A stretch of DNA of 5,928 nt from Halococcaceae archaeon (GTDB taxonomy: Archaea; Halobacteriota; Halobacteria; Halobacteriales; Halalkalicoccaceae), in the NCBI GenBank assembly GCA_007128515.1, contig SKXI01000116.1, forward strand, positions 1-5,928, written 5' to 3'. The notes beneath the pieces were generated by a model, which was not told where the DNA came from, did no database searches, and saw only the letters and a list, made by a program, of their open reading frames with translations. Shown here one piece after another: positions 1-5,596 of this stretch. Both the position numbers and the translations under genes were made by a program. The number at the start of each line of letters is the position of its first letter. The first letter of the stretch is position 1.

Positions 1-260
1 TCGAGTCGGGGAACTCGCCGCACAACGGCCGGTCGCGACACCTGAACTGTCGCGGGATGGCGACCTGCGGGACCTGTGCGGTCGAGGTGGAGGGGGAGGC
101 GAGCGAGCGGAACGCCGGGGAAACGCGGAGGCTCTCGTTCCCGCCACACGACACGGACGCGGGACTCAGGCTCGCCTGTCAGGTGCGAGTCGAGGGCGAC
201 GTGACCGTCCGGAAGTATCCGGGGTTCTGGGGCCAGCACACCGACCGCGAACCGCGGTGA
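1..260 (+). CDS. [2Fe-2S] ferredoxin family protein, 5'-truncated
   Basis: This is the C-terminal part of a small electron-transfer protein; the gene enters from the left edge, with the reading frame starting at base 3 and a TGA stop at 258-260. About 85 residues are visible. Cysteines occur in NCRGMATCGTC and again in LRLACQVRV, giving a C-x5-C-x2-C-x33-C pattern, which resembles the adrenodoxin-like ligand spacing for one [2Fe-2S] cluster rather than the C-x4-C-x2-C of plant-type ferredoxins. The tail (KYPGFWGQH) resembles what I remember of haloarchaeal members. The ATG at 57 is internal: starting there would drop the first cysteine ligand. The partner enzyme is not visible. The gene converges on the ABC ATPase gene with 7 bases between stops, leaving no room for separate terminators. 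The family call is firm; the physiological role is unknown. Confidence 0.85.
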   Translation, partial: ESGNSPHNGRSRHLNCRGMATCGTCAVEVEGEASERNAGETRRLSFPPHDTDAGLRLACQVRVEGDVTVRKYPGFWGQHTDREPR

Positions 261-267
261 GAGTCGG

Positions 268-1404
268 TCACTCCTCGGCGGGGAACCACGCGAGGTCGTG
301 TGCGGCGGCGAGTTCGACGGTGACGGGCGTGTCGAGCGAGAGCCGATCGGAGTGGTTGTGCATCGCCTCGACGGTCTCGCCGGAGTCGAGTTCGACCCTG
401 TAGAGGACGGTTGGGCCGAGATACCGCCGGTAGGTGACGCGGCCGTCGGCTCGCTCGCCCTCTGCGGGCCGGGCGAGCACGTCGTCCGGCCGAACGAGCA
501 CGTCGATCCGGGTGTAGTCGTACTCTGCCGCGAGGCCGTGGATCCGGTCGCGGCCGACCGGCCCGAGCGGCGTCTCGACGAGGTCGCCGGAGATGTAGCC
601 CGGGAGGAAGCTCGCGTGGCCGAGAAAGCCCGCGACGAACCGCGATCTCGGGTGTTGAAAGACGCCCTCGGGCGTGCCGACCTGTTCGATCCGTCCCTCG
701 GCCATCACGGCGACTCGGTCGGAGATCGACATCGCCTCCTCCTGGTCGTGGGTGACCGAGATGCCCGTAACGCCCGCCCCTTTCAGGATTCTCCGTACTT
801 CCTCGCGCATCTCGACCCTGAGGTCGACGTCGAGGTTCGAGAAGGGCTCGTCGAGCAGCAGGATCTCGGGTTCGGGCGCGATCGACCGGGCGAGCGCGAT
901 CCGCTGCTGTTGGCCGCCCGAAAGCTCCTCCGGCGTGTTCTCGGCGTACGCCGAGAGCCCGACCATCTCGAGGAGCTCCGCGACACGTCGCTCGCGGTCG
1001 TCGGCGTTCCAGTCCGCGAGGCCGAAGGCGACGTTCTCGGCGGCGGTCATGTGGGGAAAGAGCGCGAAGTCCTGAAACACCACGCCGACGTCCCGGCGCT
1101 CGGGCGGGACGAACGCCCGCTCGCCGGCCGTGGCGACCCGCTCGCCCCCGACGTGGATCGTTCCCTCGTCGGGTCGTTCGAGACCGGCGATCAGCCGGAG
1201 GGCCGTCGTCTTCCCACAGCCCGACGGCCCCAGCAGCGTCAACAGTTCGCCCTCGCGGACGGACAGCGAGAGCGAATCGACGGCGCAGTCGCTGCCGAAC
1301 GTCTTCGTGACACCGTCGATCTCGAGAACTGCATCGGGTGAGGGGCGGTCCTCGGTGCGCTCCGTCCGCTCCTGCGCTTCGGCTCGGTGGTTCCTAACTG
1401 ACAT
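268..1404 (-). CDS. ABC transporter ATP-binding protein, Fe(III)-type (FbpC-like)
   Basis: This 378-residue cytoplasmic ATPase would power the permease encoded just upstream. Visible motifs in order: Walker A GPSGCGKTT (59-67), Q-loop around Q111 (VVFQDFALFPH), signature LSGGQ (161-165), Walker B ILLLDEP with D185/E186, D-loop SNLD, and switch histidine H219 (VTHDQEEA). A C-terminal region from about 296 to 376 fits a TOBE domain, as in the FbpC/PotA/CysA group. The length is normal for that group. I start it at the ATG at 1404 because a strong Shine-Dalgarno sequence sits 3 bases upstream and the 49 in-frame residues further upstream are Arg/Pro-rich and unlike the family. Unlike a tight operon, it is 286 bases from the permease stop, with its own iron-repressor-type palindrome in between. 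A polyamine, sulfate or sugar substrate is possible on ATPase sequence alone; neighbours and operators favour iron. Confidence 0.93.
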   Translation of the reverse strand: MSVRNHRAEAQERTERTEDRPSPDAVLEIDGVTKTFGSDCAVDSLSLSVREGELLTLLGPSGCGKTTALRLIAGLERPDEGTIHVGGERVATAGERAFVPPERRDVGVVFQDFALFPHMTAAENVAFGLADWNADDRERRVAELLEMVGLSAYAENTPEELSGGQQQRIALARSIAPEPEILLLDEPFSNLDVDLRVEMREEVRRILKGAGVTGISVTHDQEEAMSISDRVAVMAEGRIEQVGTPEGVFQHPRSRFVAGFLGHASFLPGYISGDLVETPLGPVGRDRIHGLAAEYDYTRIDVLVRPDDVLARPAEGERADGRVTYRRYLGPTVLYRVELDSGETVEAMHNHSDRLSLDTPVTVELAAAHDLAWFPAEE

Positions 1405-1407
1405 CGT

Positions 1408-1414
1408 CTCCTCC
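1408..1414 (-). promoter_or_regulatory. Shine-Dalgarno site of the ABC ATPase gene
   Basis: The minus strand reads GGAGGAG three bases before the ATG at 1404. It fixes the start codon and implies a transcript with a real 5' leader here, unlike the probably leaderless binding-protein and phaR genes in the same window. Confidence 0.75.
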
Positions 1415-1646
1415 GTTCGTTCCGGGCCGAACGTCGGGATCGGGGGAAGCGATCGTCGAATCCGCGCTCGCGGCCCGACGCGTTCGTTCCCGCGCGCGCT
1501 CGGCGAGACCCTGGCCATCCGGGATCCGGAGTCGGGGGTTCGAGGCGGCAACGGGGACTATCGGTTTTAGCCCGTCGTCCCTCCTCCACGTCCTTCCGGA
1601 TCGGTTCGGCATCACGGTCGACTCGGTTGCCGTTGTCGACCCAGGG

Positions 1647-1664
1647 TTTTAGGCTTTCCTAAAA
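1647..1664. promoter_or_regulatory. Iron-dependent repressor (DtxR/Idr-type) operator upstream of the ATPase gene
   Basis: TTTTAGG-CTTT-CCTAAAA is a perfect inverted repeat with 7-bp arms and a 4-bp spacer. The core TTAGG-N4-CCTAA matches the central part of the known DtxR-family box (TTAGGTTAGCCTAA). The same core is found twice at the promoter of the binding-protein gene. It lies 243 bases upstream of the ATPase start, and no plus-strand gene is near, so it most likely controls a promoter for the ATPase. The regulator itself is not encoded in the window. Confidence 0.72.
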
Positions 1665-1679
1665 AATCCGGGGTGCCCG
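1661..1679 (-). terminator. Possible terminator after the permease gene
   Basis: On the minus strand, 11 bases after the permease stop, CGGG-CAC-CCCG can form a 4-bp GC hairpin (1679-1669), followed after GA by six Ts (1666-1661). A U-run is the main known signal for archaeal termination. The T-run overlaps the arm of the neighbouring operator palindrome, so the Ts could instead belong only to that site. Confidence 0.4.
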
Positions 1680-1690
1680 ACCGGCGGCGC

Positions 1691-3289
1691 TCACGTGACG
1701 CCGTAGCCCTCCTGACGGAGCATCACGACCATCGTCAGCCCGGAGATCAGGATGAGCAACAGCGCCGGGACCGCGGCGTACCGGTACGCGAGGGCGTTCT
1801 GGGCCTCCCAGATCGCGATGACGAGCGTGTTCGTCCCGACCGGCTGGAGCATCAGCGTCATCGGTAGCTCCTTCATCGTCGTGAGGAAGACGAGGATCCC
1901 CCCGGCGACGACCCCGGGCATGATCAGCGGCAGCGTGACTCGCCGAAAGGTTTCGATCGGGCCGGCGTCGAGCGTCCGGGCGGCTTCGAGGGTGCTGTCG
2001 TCGATCTGGAGCACCGACGAGCGTACCGTGCCGACGGCCTGGGGCAGAAAGCGAACGACGTAGGCGAACACGAGCAGCCAGACCCCCTGTCTGTACAGCG
2101 ACGGGAGGGTTCGGGTGCCGAGGAACACCAGCGCCAGCCCGATGACGACGCCCGGGACCGCGAAGCCGACGTACGTCGCCCGTTCGATCACCCGTGAGGC
2201 GAGCGAGTTCGTCCGCCCGGAGTAGTACGCGACCGGGAGCGCGAACGCGCACGCGACGAACGCGGCGAGCAGCGCGAAGTAGACGGAGTTCAGCGCGAAC
2301 TCCGGCTGGAACGCGAGCGAGGGGATCGGATCGCCCACGCTGCGGACGAGCCAGCCGGTGAAGATCGCGACCGGGACCACGAGCGTGAGCACGCCGAGCG
2401 CGGAGACGAACCCCATCGCGGGCCACGTCCAGGCGCCCAACCGGATGGGCTGGCCCCGGTCGGTGCCGCCGCTCGCGTCCTGGTCGCGGCCGATACCGGC
2501 CTCGATGACGAGGACCACCGCGACGATCGCGACCAGCTGGAGCGCGAGCAGCGCGGCGTACTCCACGGCGAAGCCACTGAACTCCCAGTATATCGTGCTC
2601 GTGAAGACGTTCGCCCCCATGAACGCCGGCGTCCCGAAGTCGGAGATCGCGTAGAGCGCGGCGAGCAGTGCGCCGGCGGCGATCCCCGGTCGTATCTGTG
2701 GGAGGGTGACCCGACGGAAGGCGTCGAGTCGACTGGCGTTGAGCGTCCGGGCGGCCTCGGCGAGCGAGCCGTCGGTCGAGAGGAGCGCTGCCCGCGTCGT
2801 GAGGAACACGTAGGGGTAGGTGTAGAGCGTGACGATGAACACCGCCCCGCGGAGCCCGTCGACGCGCGGGAGCGTCGCGCCGAAGAGCGTGTCGACTTCG
2901 CCACCCGGCCCGAACATCCCGACGAACGCGATCGCACCGATGTAGCTCGGGATCACCAGTGGGAGCGCCGCGACGACCGTCCAGAGCCGGGAGTACGGGA
3001 GGTCCGTCCGCGTCGTGAGTACCGCGAGCGGGACGCCGAGCAGCAGCGAGAGGGCAGTGACCGCGAGCATCAGGGCGACGCTGTTGGCCGTGACCAACGC
3101 CGTCTGCGAGGAGAGGATGAGTTCGTACGCACGCGCGGGTTCGACCGTCGCCGCCTGCCAGACCAGCCAGGCCATCGGCGAGACGACGAGAACTGCGACG
3201 AGCGCCGAGAGCGCCGCCAGAGCAGAGCTGGGGGGGTCGGCGCCGATCTGCCTTCGCCGGAGATCGAGATAGGACGTGATCGGTTTCAT
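1691..3289 (-). CDS. ABC transporter permease, Fe(III)-type, two fused membrane domains (FbpB-like)
   Basis: This 532-residue integral membrane protein forms the translocation path of the transporter. It is rich in hydrophobic segments, roughly 12 by eye (for example residues 23-46, 66-92, 105-126, 246-264, 290-314, 375-391 and 505-523). It repeats the permease fold: an EAA coupling loop occurs twice, EAARTLNASRLDAFRRVTLP (178-197) and EAARTLDAGPIETFRRVTLP (435-454), each followed by a Pro-Gly pair. These loops dock the ATPase. A single chain with two such domains is the FbpB/SfuB arrangement for ferric iron uptake, and the KELPMTLML stretch after the second loop fits that family. The start is the ATG at 3289, 121 bases after the binding-protein stop. 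A GGAGG lies 16 bases upstream with a perfect inverted repeat in between. The stop is TGA at 1693-1691. Thiamine-type permeases share this fold and are the main alternative. Confidence 0.92.
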   Translation of the reverse strand: MKPITSYLDLRRRQIGADPPSSALAALSALVAVLVVSPMAWLVWQAATVEPARAYELILSSQTALVTANSVALMLAVTALSLLLGVPLAVLTTRTDLPYSRLWTVVAALPLVIPSYIGAIAFVGMFGPGGEVDTLFGATLPRVDGLRGAVFIVTLYTYPYVFLTTRAALLSTDGSLAEAARTLNASRLDAFRRVTLPQIRPGIAAGALLAALYAISDFGTPAFMGANVFTSTIYWEFSGFAVEYAALLALQLVAIVAVVLVIEAGIGRDQDASGGTDRGQPIRLGAWTWPAMGFVSALGVLTLVVPVAIFTGWLVRSVGDPIPSLAFQPEFALNSVYFALLAAFVACAFALPVAYYSGRTNSLASRVIERATYVGFAVPGVVIGLALVFLGTRTLPSLYRQGVWLLVFAYVVRFLPQAVGTVRSSVLQIDDSTLEAARTLDAGPIETFRRVTLPLIMPGVVAGGILVFLTTMKELPMTLMLQPVGTNTLVIAIWEAQNALAYRYAAVPALLLILISGLTMVVMLRQEGYGVT

Positions 3290-3306
3290 GACGGACCCGG
3301 TCCGTC
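3290..3306 (-). repeat. Perfect inverted repeat directly before the permease start codon
   Basis: GACGGACC-C-GGTCCGTC is an 8-bp perfect inverted repeat (17 bp) that ends at the base before the ATG at 3289. In the mRNA it could fold as a 7-bp stem with a CGG triloop, lying exactly between the GGAGG at 3310-3306 and the start codon. Confidence 0.6.
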
Positions 3307-3387
3307 CTCCCCCTGGAACTCGGCGGTGATGAGCCTTGCTTGTCGTGGCGAGCGGCGTGGACGGTGTTCGACCAGGGGAGTACCGTC
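3306..3387 (-). promoter_or_regulatory. Permease Shine-Dalgarno site inside a potential RNA structure
   Basis: The minus-strand Shine-Dalgarno GGAGG is at 3310-3306, an unusually long 16 bases from the ATG. The mRNA reads CTCCCCTGG at 3380-3372 and CCAGGGGGAG at 3316-3307, which pair with one bulged G and would cover part of the Shine-Dalgarno site. The upstream arm also lies in the 16-base loop of a second hairpin, GACGGT (3387-3382) with ACCGTC (3365-3360), so a pseudoknot-like fold is possible. GC-rich DNA produces such repeats by chance, so function is inference. Confidence 0.4.
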
Positions 3388-3410
3388 GTCGCCCGGAGAG
3401 ACCTCAGCGC

Positions 3411-4640
3411 TCAGACCGTCATACCCTCTTCGGTGAGGAGGTCCTGTGCATCGCGGAGGTCCATGTCGAAGTCGCTGAGGTCGAACTCCGGCGGGTTGAT
3501 CTCCTCCAGATTGGGGAGCTCGCCGACGTAGTCGACGCCCTCGACGACGGGGTACTCGCCGTTGGCGTCCATCATGAACTCCTGGCCCTCGGCGGCCAGC
3601 AGGTGGCGGACGAACCCCGCGACGAGTTCGGGGTCGTCGACGTCGTTCATCACGCCGACGCCCGCGACGCTGAAAAGACAGCCCGCGTCGTTCTCGGTGA
3701 ACGCCAGATCGATCGGCGCGTCGGGGTCCTCGTTCAGGATCCGTGCGGCGTAGTAGCTGTTTCCGAGCGCGACGATCGGGTCGTCGTCGCCGCCACGGTT
3801 GACCGCATCGGCCTGATCGGAGCCGCCCGAGAAGAGCTGGACGTCCTGGTCGTCGACCATCGCCCTGACCCACCCGCGGGTCTCCTCCTCGCCTTCGAGT
3901 TCGACCATCGCCTGGATGAACCCCCTGAAGGAGCCCGAGTTGGGGCGGGTGGCGATGATACCTCGAAAACGCTCGTCGGTCGCGAACTCCATGATCTCCG
4001 TCGGGAGCTCGTCGCCGCTCTCGAAGTCGGTCTCGTCGGCCAGCCGATCGGCGTTGAACTGGATCGACCGCGTTCGACCGGTGACGCCCGTCCAGAGGCC
4101 GTCGGGGTGGCGGTAGCTCTCCGGAACGGCGTCGACGACGTCTGTCGGAAGCCCCTGGACCAGTCCCTCGTCGACGAGCGCGTTGAGCGCGCCGGGGTCC
4201 TGCGAGTACATCAGGTCGGCGGGGGTCGCATCGCCCTCCTGGACGAGCTGGTTGACCTGGACGTCGTTGTCGTCGTAGTCGACGTTGATCGTGAGCCCGT
4301 CGTACTCGTCCTCCAGGGCCACGAACACGGGGTCTATCTGGTCGCGGGTCCGACCGGAGTAGATCGTGAGTTCGCCTTCCAACTCCCCCAGATCCGACCA
4401 AGAGACCGCGGTCGAGTCGACCGGCTCGCCCATCGGCTCGGCGTCGGCGACCGATCCGGCTCCGCCGTCGTCACCGTGATCGTCGCTTCCCGTACCGTCG
4501 TCGGCGAGAGCGTCGCCGTTCCCCGTGGGATCACCCCCGTTTTCGTCGGCACAGCCGGCCAGACCGACGCCGGTGACCGCGGCACCGGTCGCGAGGAGAA
4601 ATCGTCGTCGGTTCGGCCGGCCGTGTGTCGCTCGTCTCAT
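3411..4640 (-). CDS. Iron(III)-type ABC transporter substrate-binding lipoprotein, Tat-exported (FbpA/FutA-like)
   Basis: This 409-residue extracellular protein would capture the ion and deliver it to the permease. The N-terminus shows a twin-arginine signal (NRRRFLL, 10-16), a hydrophobic stretch and the lipobox LAGC with C30, so it is probably folded before export and lipid-anchored. An Asp/Gly-rich linker (about 31-65) is typical of haloarchaeal surface proteins. The binding fold starts near residue 89 (GELTIYSGRT). FbpA-like features are MYSQDPGALN (144-153), WTGVTGRTRS (183-192) and GNSYY with the paired tyrosines Y296/Y297 that bind ferric iron in this family. By eye, the ligand histidine after the first strand in FbpA (YNGQH) is a threonine here (YSGRT). 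The start is the ATG at 4640; an in-frame GTG at 4667 would run across an operator and add residues before the signal. It is first in the transporter order and has its own doubly flanked promoter. Confidence 0.92.
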   Translation of the reverse strand: MRRATHGRPNRRRFLLATGAAVTGVGLAGCADENGGDPTGNGDALADDGTGSDDHGDDGGAGSVADAEPMGEPVDSTAVSWSDLGELEGELTIYSGRTRDQIDPVFVALEDEYDGLTINVDYDDNDVQVNQLVQEGDATPADLMYSQDPGALNALVDEGLVQGLPTDVVDAVPESYRHPDGLWTGVTGRTRSIQFNADRLADETDFESGDELPTEIMEFATDERFRGIIATRPNSGSFRGFIQAMVELEGEEETRGWVRAMVDDQDVQLFSGGSDQADAVNRGGDDDPIVALGNSYYAARILNEDPDAPIDLAFTENDAGCLFSVAGVGVMNDVDDPELVAGFVRHLLAAEGQEFMMDANGEYPVVEGVDYVGELPNLEEINPPEFDLSDFDMDLRDAQDLLTEEGMTV

Positions 4641-4647
4641 GGCTGGT

Positions 4648-4663
4648 TTTAGGTCGGCCGAAA
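4648..4663. promoter_or_regulatory. Iron-dependent repressor-type operator, start-proximal copy
   Basis: TTTAGG-TCGG-CCGAAA is an inverted repeat with one mismatched arm position (CCGAAA for CCTAAA) and the same 4-bp spacer as the other two copies. It lies between the TATA box and the binding-protein ATG (4640), over the expected transcription start, where a bound repressor would block RNA polymerase. Confidence 0.6.
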
Positions 4664-4667
4664 CCAC

Positions 4668-4675
4668 TCTTATAG
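4668..4675 (-). promoter_or_regulatory. TATA box of the binding-protein gene
   Basis: The minus strand reads CTATAAGA. Its centre is about 32 bases upstream of the ATG at 4640, so the usual archaeal spacing of about 26 bases puts the transcription start within a few bases of the ATG. No Shine-Dalgarno sequence precedes the ATG, which fits a leaderless or near-leaderless mRNA. Confidence 0.65.
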
Positions 4676-4683
4676 CTGGCGGT

Positions 4684-4699
4684 TTTAGGCGACCCTAAA
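4684..4699. promoter_or_regulatory. Iron-dependent repressor-type operator, upstream copy
   Basis: TTTAGG-CGAC-CCTAAA has perfect 6-bp arms with a 4-bp spacer, the DtxR-family core. It sits just upstream of the TATA box, next to the TFB recognition region. Its centre is 36 bp from that of the second copy, so the two sites bracket the core promoter. Confidence 0.7.
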
Positions 4700-4747
4700 G
4701 GGTCGGAATCAACTCGAGGAAGGCCCCTGCGGCTCGTCGCGCGGGGT

Positions 4748-4794
4748 GGACGAACGAACGGAGTGAGGGCGGCGTAAAAACCCGCCGTTCGTCC
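4748..4794 (-). terminator. Terminator-like inverted repeat after phaJ
   Basis: GGACGAACG (4748-4756) and CGTTCGTCC (4786-4794) are perfect 9-bp inverted arms starting one base after the phaJ stop codon. Inside them, GGCGG (4768-4772) and CCGCC (4782-4786) can form an alternative inner stem, and the minus strand carries a run of five Ts (4780-4776). Position, stem and T-run suggest transcript ending or 3'-end protection for phaJ, separating it from the iron transporter promoter. Confidence 0.5.
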
Positions 4795-4795
4795 G

Positions 4796-5422
4796 CTACT
4801 CGGGGAGTTCGTCGATCAGCACGACCGCCTCGCCGTCGATCACCATCGTCTCGTCGGCGAAGACGCGGGTCGTGAGCCGGAACTGGCCGTCGCCGAGGTC
4901 CTCGGCGACCTCGCAGACCGCGGTGAGGTCGTCGCCGATCGAGACGGGCGCGCGGAACTGCGTCTCCTGGGAGAGGTAGATCGTGAGTCCCGGGAGCCGG
5001 GCGAGCGCGGCGCTGATGAGTCCGGAGACGAGGGTCCCGTGTGCGATCGTCCCGCCGAAGCGGGATCGACCCGCGAACTCCTCGTCCAGGTGCAGGCGGT
5101 TCGTGTCGCCGCTCGCGAGCGCGAAGCGCTCGACGTCGCTCTCGTCGATCCGTTTCGAGAAGGTGACGACGTCGCCGACGTCGACGCTCTCCGGCCGGTC
5201 GGCCTCGAGGTCGGTCGTCCAGTCGAGGCGTCGGTAGCTGAGCGAGTCCGTACCGGAGAGTAGCTCGTCGCCGTTGCTCCCCTCGAGGCCGACCGAGGCG
5301 CGGGCGGCGCGGTTCGCCTCGATCGCGCTGTTCAGAGCGTGCTCCGTGGTCCGCACCCACGCGTTCGTGAGGGTCGAAACGGTCTCTACGGCCCGGGAGC
5401 CAACGTCGTCTGTATCACTCAT
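4796..5422 (-). CDS. phaJ: MaoC-family (R)-specific enoyl-CoA hydratase, PHA precursor supply (PhaJ)
   Basis: This 208-residue cytoplasmic enzyme is expected to hydrate trans-2-enoyl-CoA from fatty acid oxidation to (R)-3-hydroxyacyl-CoA, the substrate of PHA synthase. The hot-dog/MaoC domain covers about 80-205 and contains the hydratase motif: FALASGDTNRLHLDEEFA (100-117) with catalytic D106 and H111, then FGGTIAHGTL (122-131). The first 75 or so residues precede the domain. Residues 8-45 look like an amphipathic helix and may serve binding to the granule or to partners; this is inference. The start is the ATG at 5422; in-frame upstream ATGs (5482, 5497) lie in the promoter region. No Shine-Dalgarno is evident. 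It diverges from phaR, which with phaP supports the PHA role over a general MaoC dehydratase. Confidence 0.88.
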   Translation of the reverse strand: MSDTDDVGSRAVETVSTLTNAWVRTTEHALNSAIEANRAARASVGLEGSNGDELLSGTDSLSYRRLDWTTDLEADRPESVDVGDVVTFSKRIDESDVERFALASGDTNRLHLDEEFAGRSRFGGTIAHGTLVSGLISAALARLPGLTIYLSQETQFRAPVSIGDDLTAVCEVAEDLGDGQFRLTTRVFADETMVIDGEAVVLIDELPE

Positions 5423-5484
5423 GATGGAGGTCTGTCCGCCTTCTACTCGGCAACCAGCCCTCAAAGTGGTTTCGATAGTCATGC

Positions 5485-5508
5485 TAGGTGTATGCATACG
5501 TAATAGGT
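5485..5508 (-). promoter_or_regulatory. Probable phaJ promoter region with a 10-bp palindrome
   Basis: This AT-richer stretch contains the perfect palindrome GTATGCATAC (5490-5499) between two TAGGT copies (5485-5489 and 5504-5508). On the minus strand CTATTA (5506-5501) is the best TATA candidate; it would place the start near 5476 and give a leader of about 50 bases. Other weak candidates exist, so the exact promoter is uncertain. Confidence 0.35.
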
Positions 5509-5527
5509 CGGCCTTGAGGTCTTTGGG

Positions 5528-5560
5528 ACCATTCAATGGTATCAGATGGTTTTCGATGGC
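5528..5560. promoter_or_regulatory. Palindrome and 10-bp-phased repeats upstream of phaR
   Basis: ACCATT-C-AATGGT (5528-5540) is a perfect 6-bp inverted repeat. ATGGT recurs at 5536-5540 and 5546-5550, with ATGGC at 5556-5560, each exactly 10 bp apart. The array ends 3 bp before the phaR TATA box. Helix-phased repeats at that position are a plausible regulator site. PhaR of Haloferax mediterranei is known to regulate its own phaRP promoter, so PhaR is the first candidate. Confidence 0.5.
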
Positions 5561-5563
5561 AAG

Positions 5564-5570
5564 CTTTATC
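5564..5570 (+). promoter_or_regulatory. TATA box of phaR
   Basis: CTTTATC lies about 30 bases before the ATG at 5597, which places transcription start at or a few bases before the start codon. No Shine-Dalgarno is visible upstream of that ATG, consistent with a leaderless mRNA. Confidence 0.65.
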
Positions 5571-5596
5571 CGTGTACCCCCCTTCCTCCAGAGTAG

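Larger units (their letters stand above)
1405..1690 (-). other. 286-base intergenic/leader region between permease and ATPase
   Basis: This is the longest non-coding gap among the transporter genes. It holds, in minus-strand order, a short hairpin and T-run, an 18-bp iron-repressor-type palindrome, then about 240 bases of leader ending in the ATPase Shine-Dalgarno site. An open frame (GTG at 1615, ATG at 1612, TAG at 1396-1394) crosses it and overlaps the ATPase start by 11 bases, but it is Arg-rich, lacks the strong GC3 bias of the real genes and matches nothing I recognise, so I do not call it a gene. Two weak TATA candidates occur on the minus strand: CCTAAAAC inside the palindrome, and CTAAAACC near 1572-1563. 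Confidence 0.6.

Noticed and set aside
298..1341. Long plus-strand open frame of 347 codons opposite the ABC ATPase
   Set aside because: It mirrors the ATPase codons, has no recognisable domain, and long antisense frames are expected in GC-rich DNA with strong codon bias.
1405..1551. Upstream extension of the ATPase frame by 49 codons
   Set aside because: The strong Shine-Dalgarno before 1404 and the non-conserved Arg/Pro-rich sequence argue against it.
1563..1572. A further TTTTAG half-site resembling the iron-repressor operator
   Set aside because: There is no matching second arm at the 4-bp spacing.
1394..1615. 73-codon minus-strand frame between the operator and the ATPase, overlapping its start by 11 bases
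   Set aside because: The position would suit a leader peptide, but codon third positions are not GC-biased like the neighbours and the product is basic and unrecognisable; ribosome profiling would be needed to revive it.
1659..2426. Arg-rich minus-strand open frames in other phases (also 2290-2937, 3286-4401 and 4695-5360)
   Set aside because: They overlap real same-strand genes in another frame, and their Arg/Pro/Ser-rich low-complexity composition is typical of out-of-frame GC-rich translation.
3336..4652. Long plus-strand open frame of 438 codons opposite the binding-protein gene
   Set aside because: It is a Val/Asp/Arg-rich shadow of the lipoprotein gene, which has clear signal peptide, fold motifs and promoter; there is no start signal or domain on the plus strand.
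4640..5422. Functional link between iron uptake genes and PHA genes
   Set aside because: They are separated by a terminator-like repeat and separate promoters, and no operator of the iron type lies at phaJ or phaR; adjacency alone is not enough.
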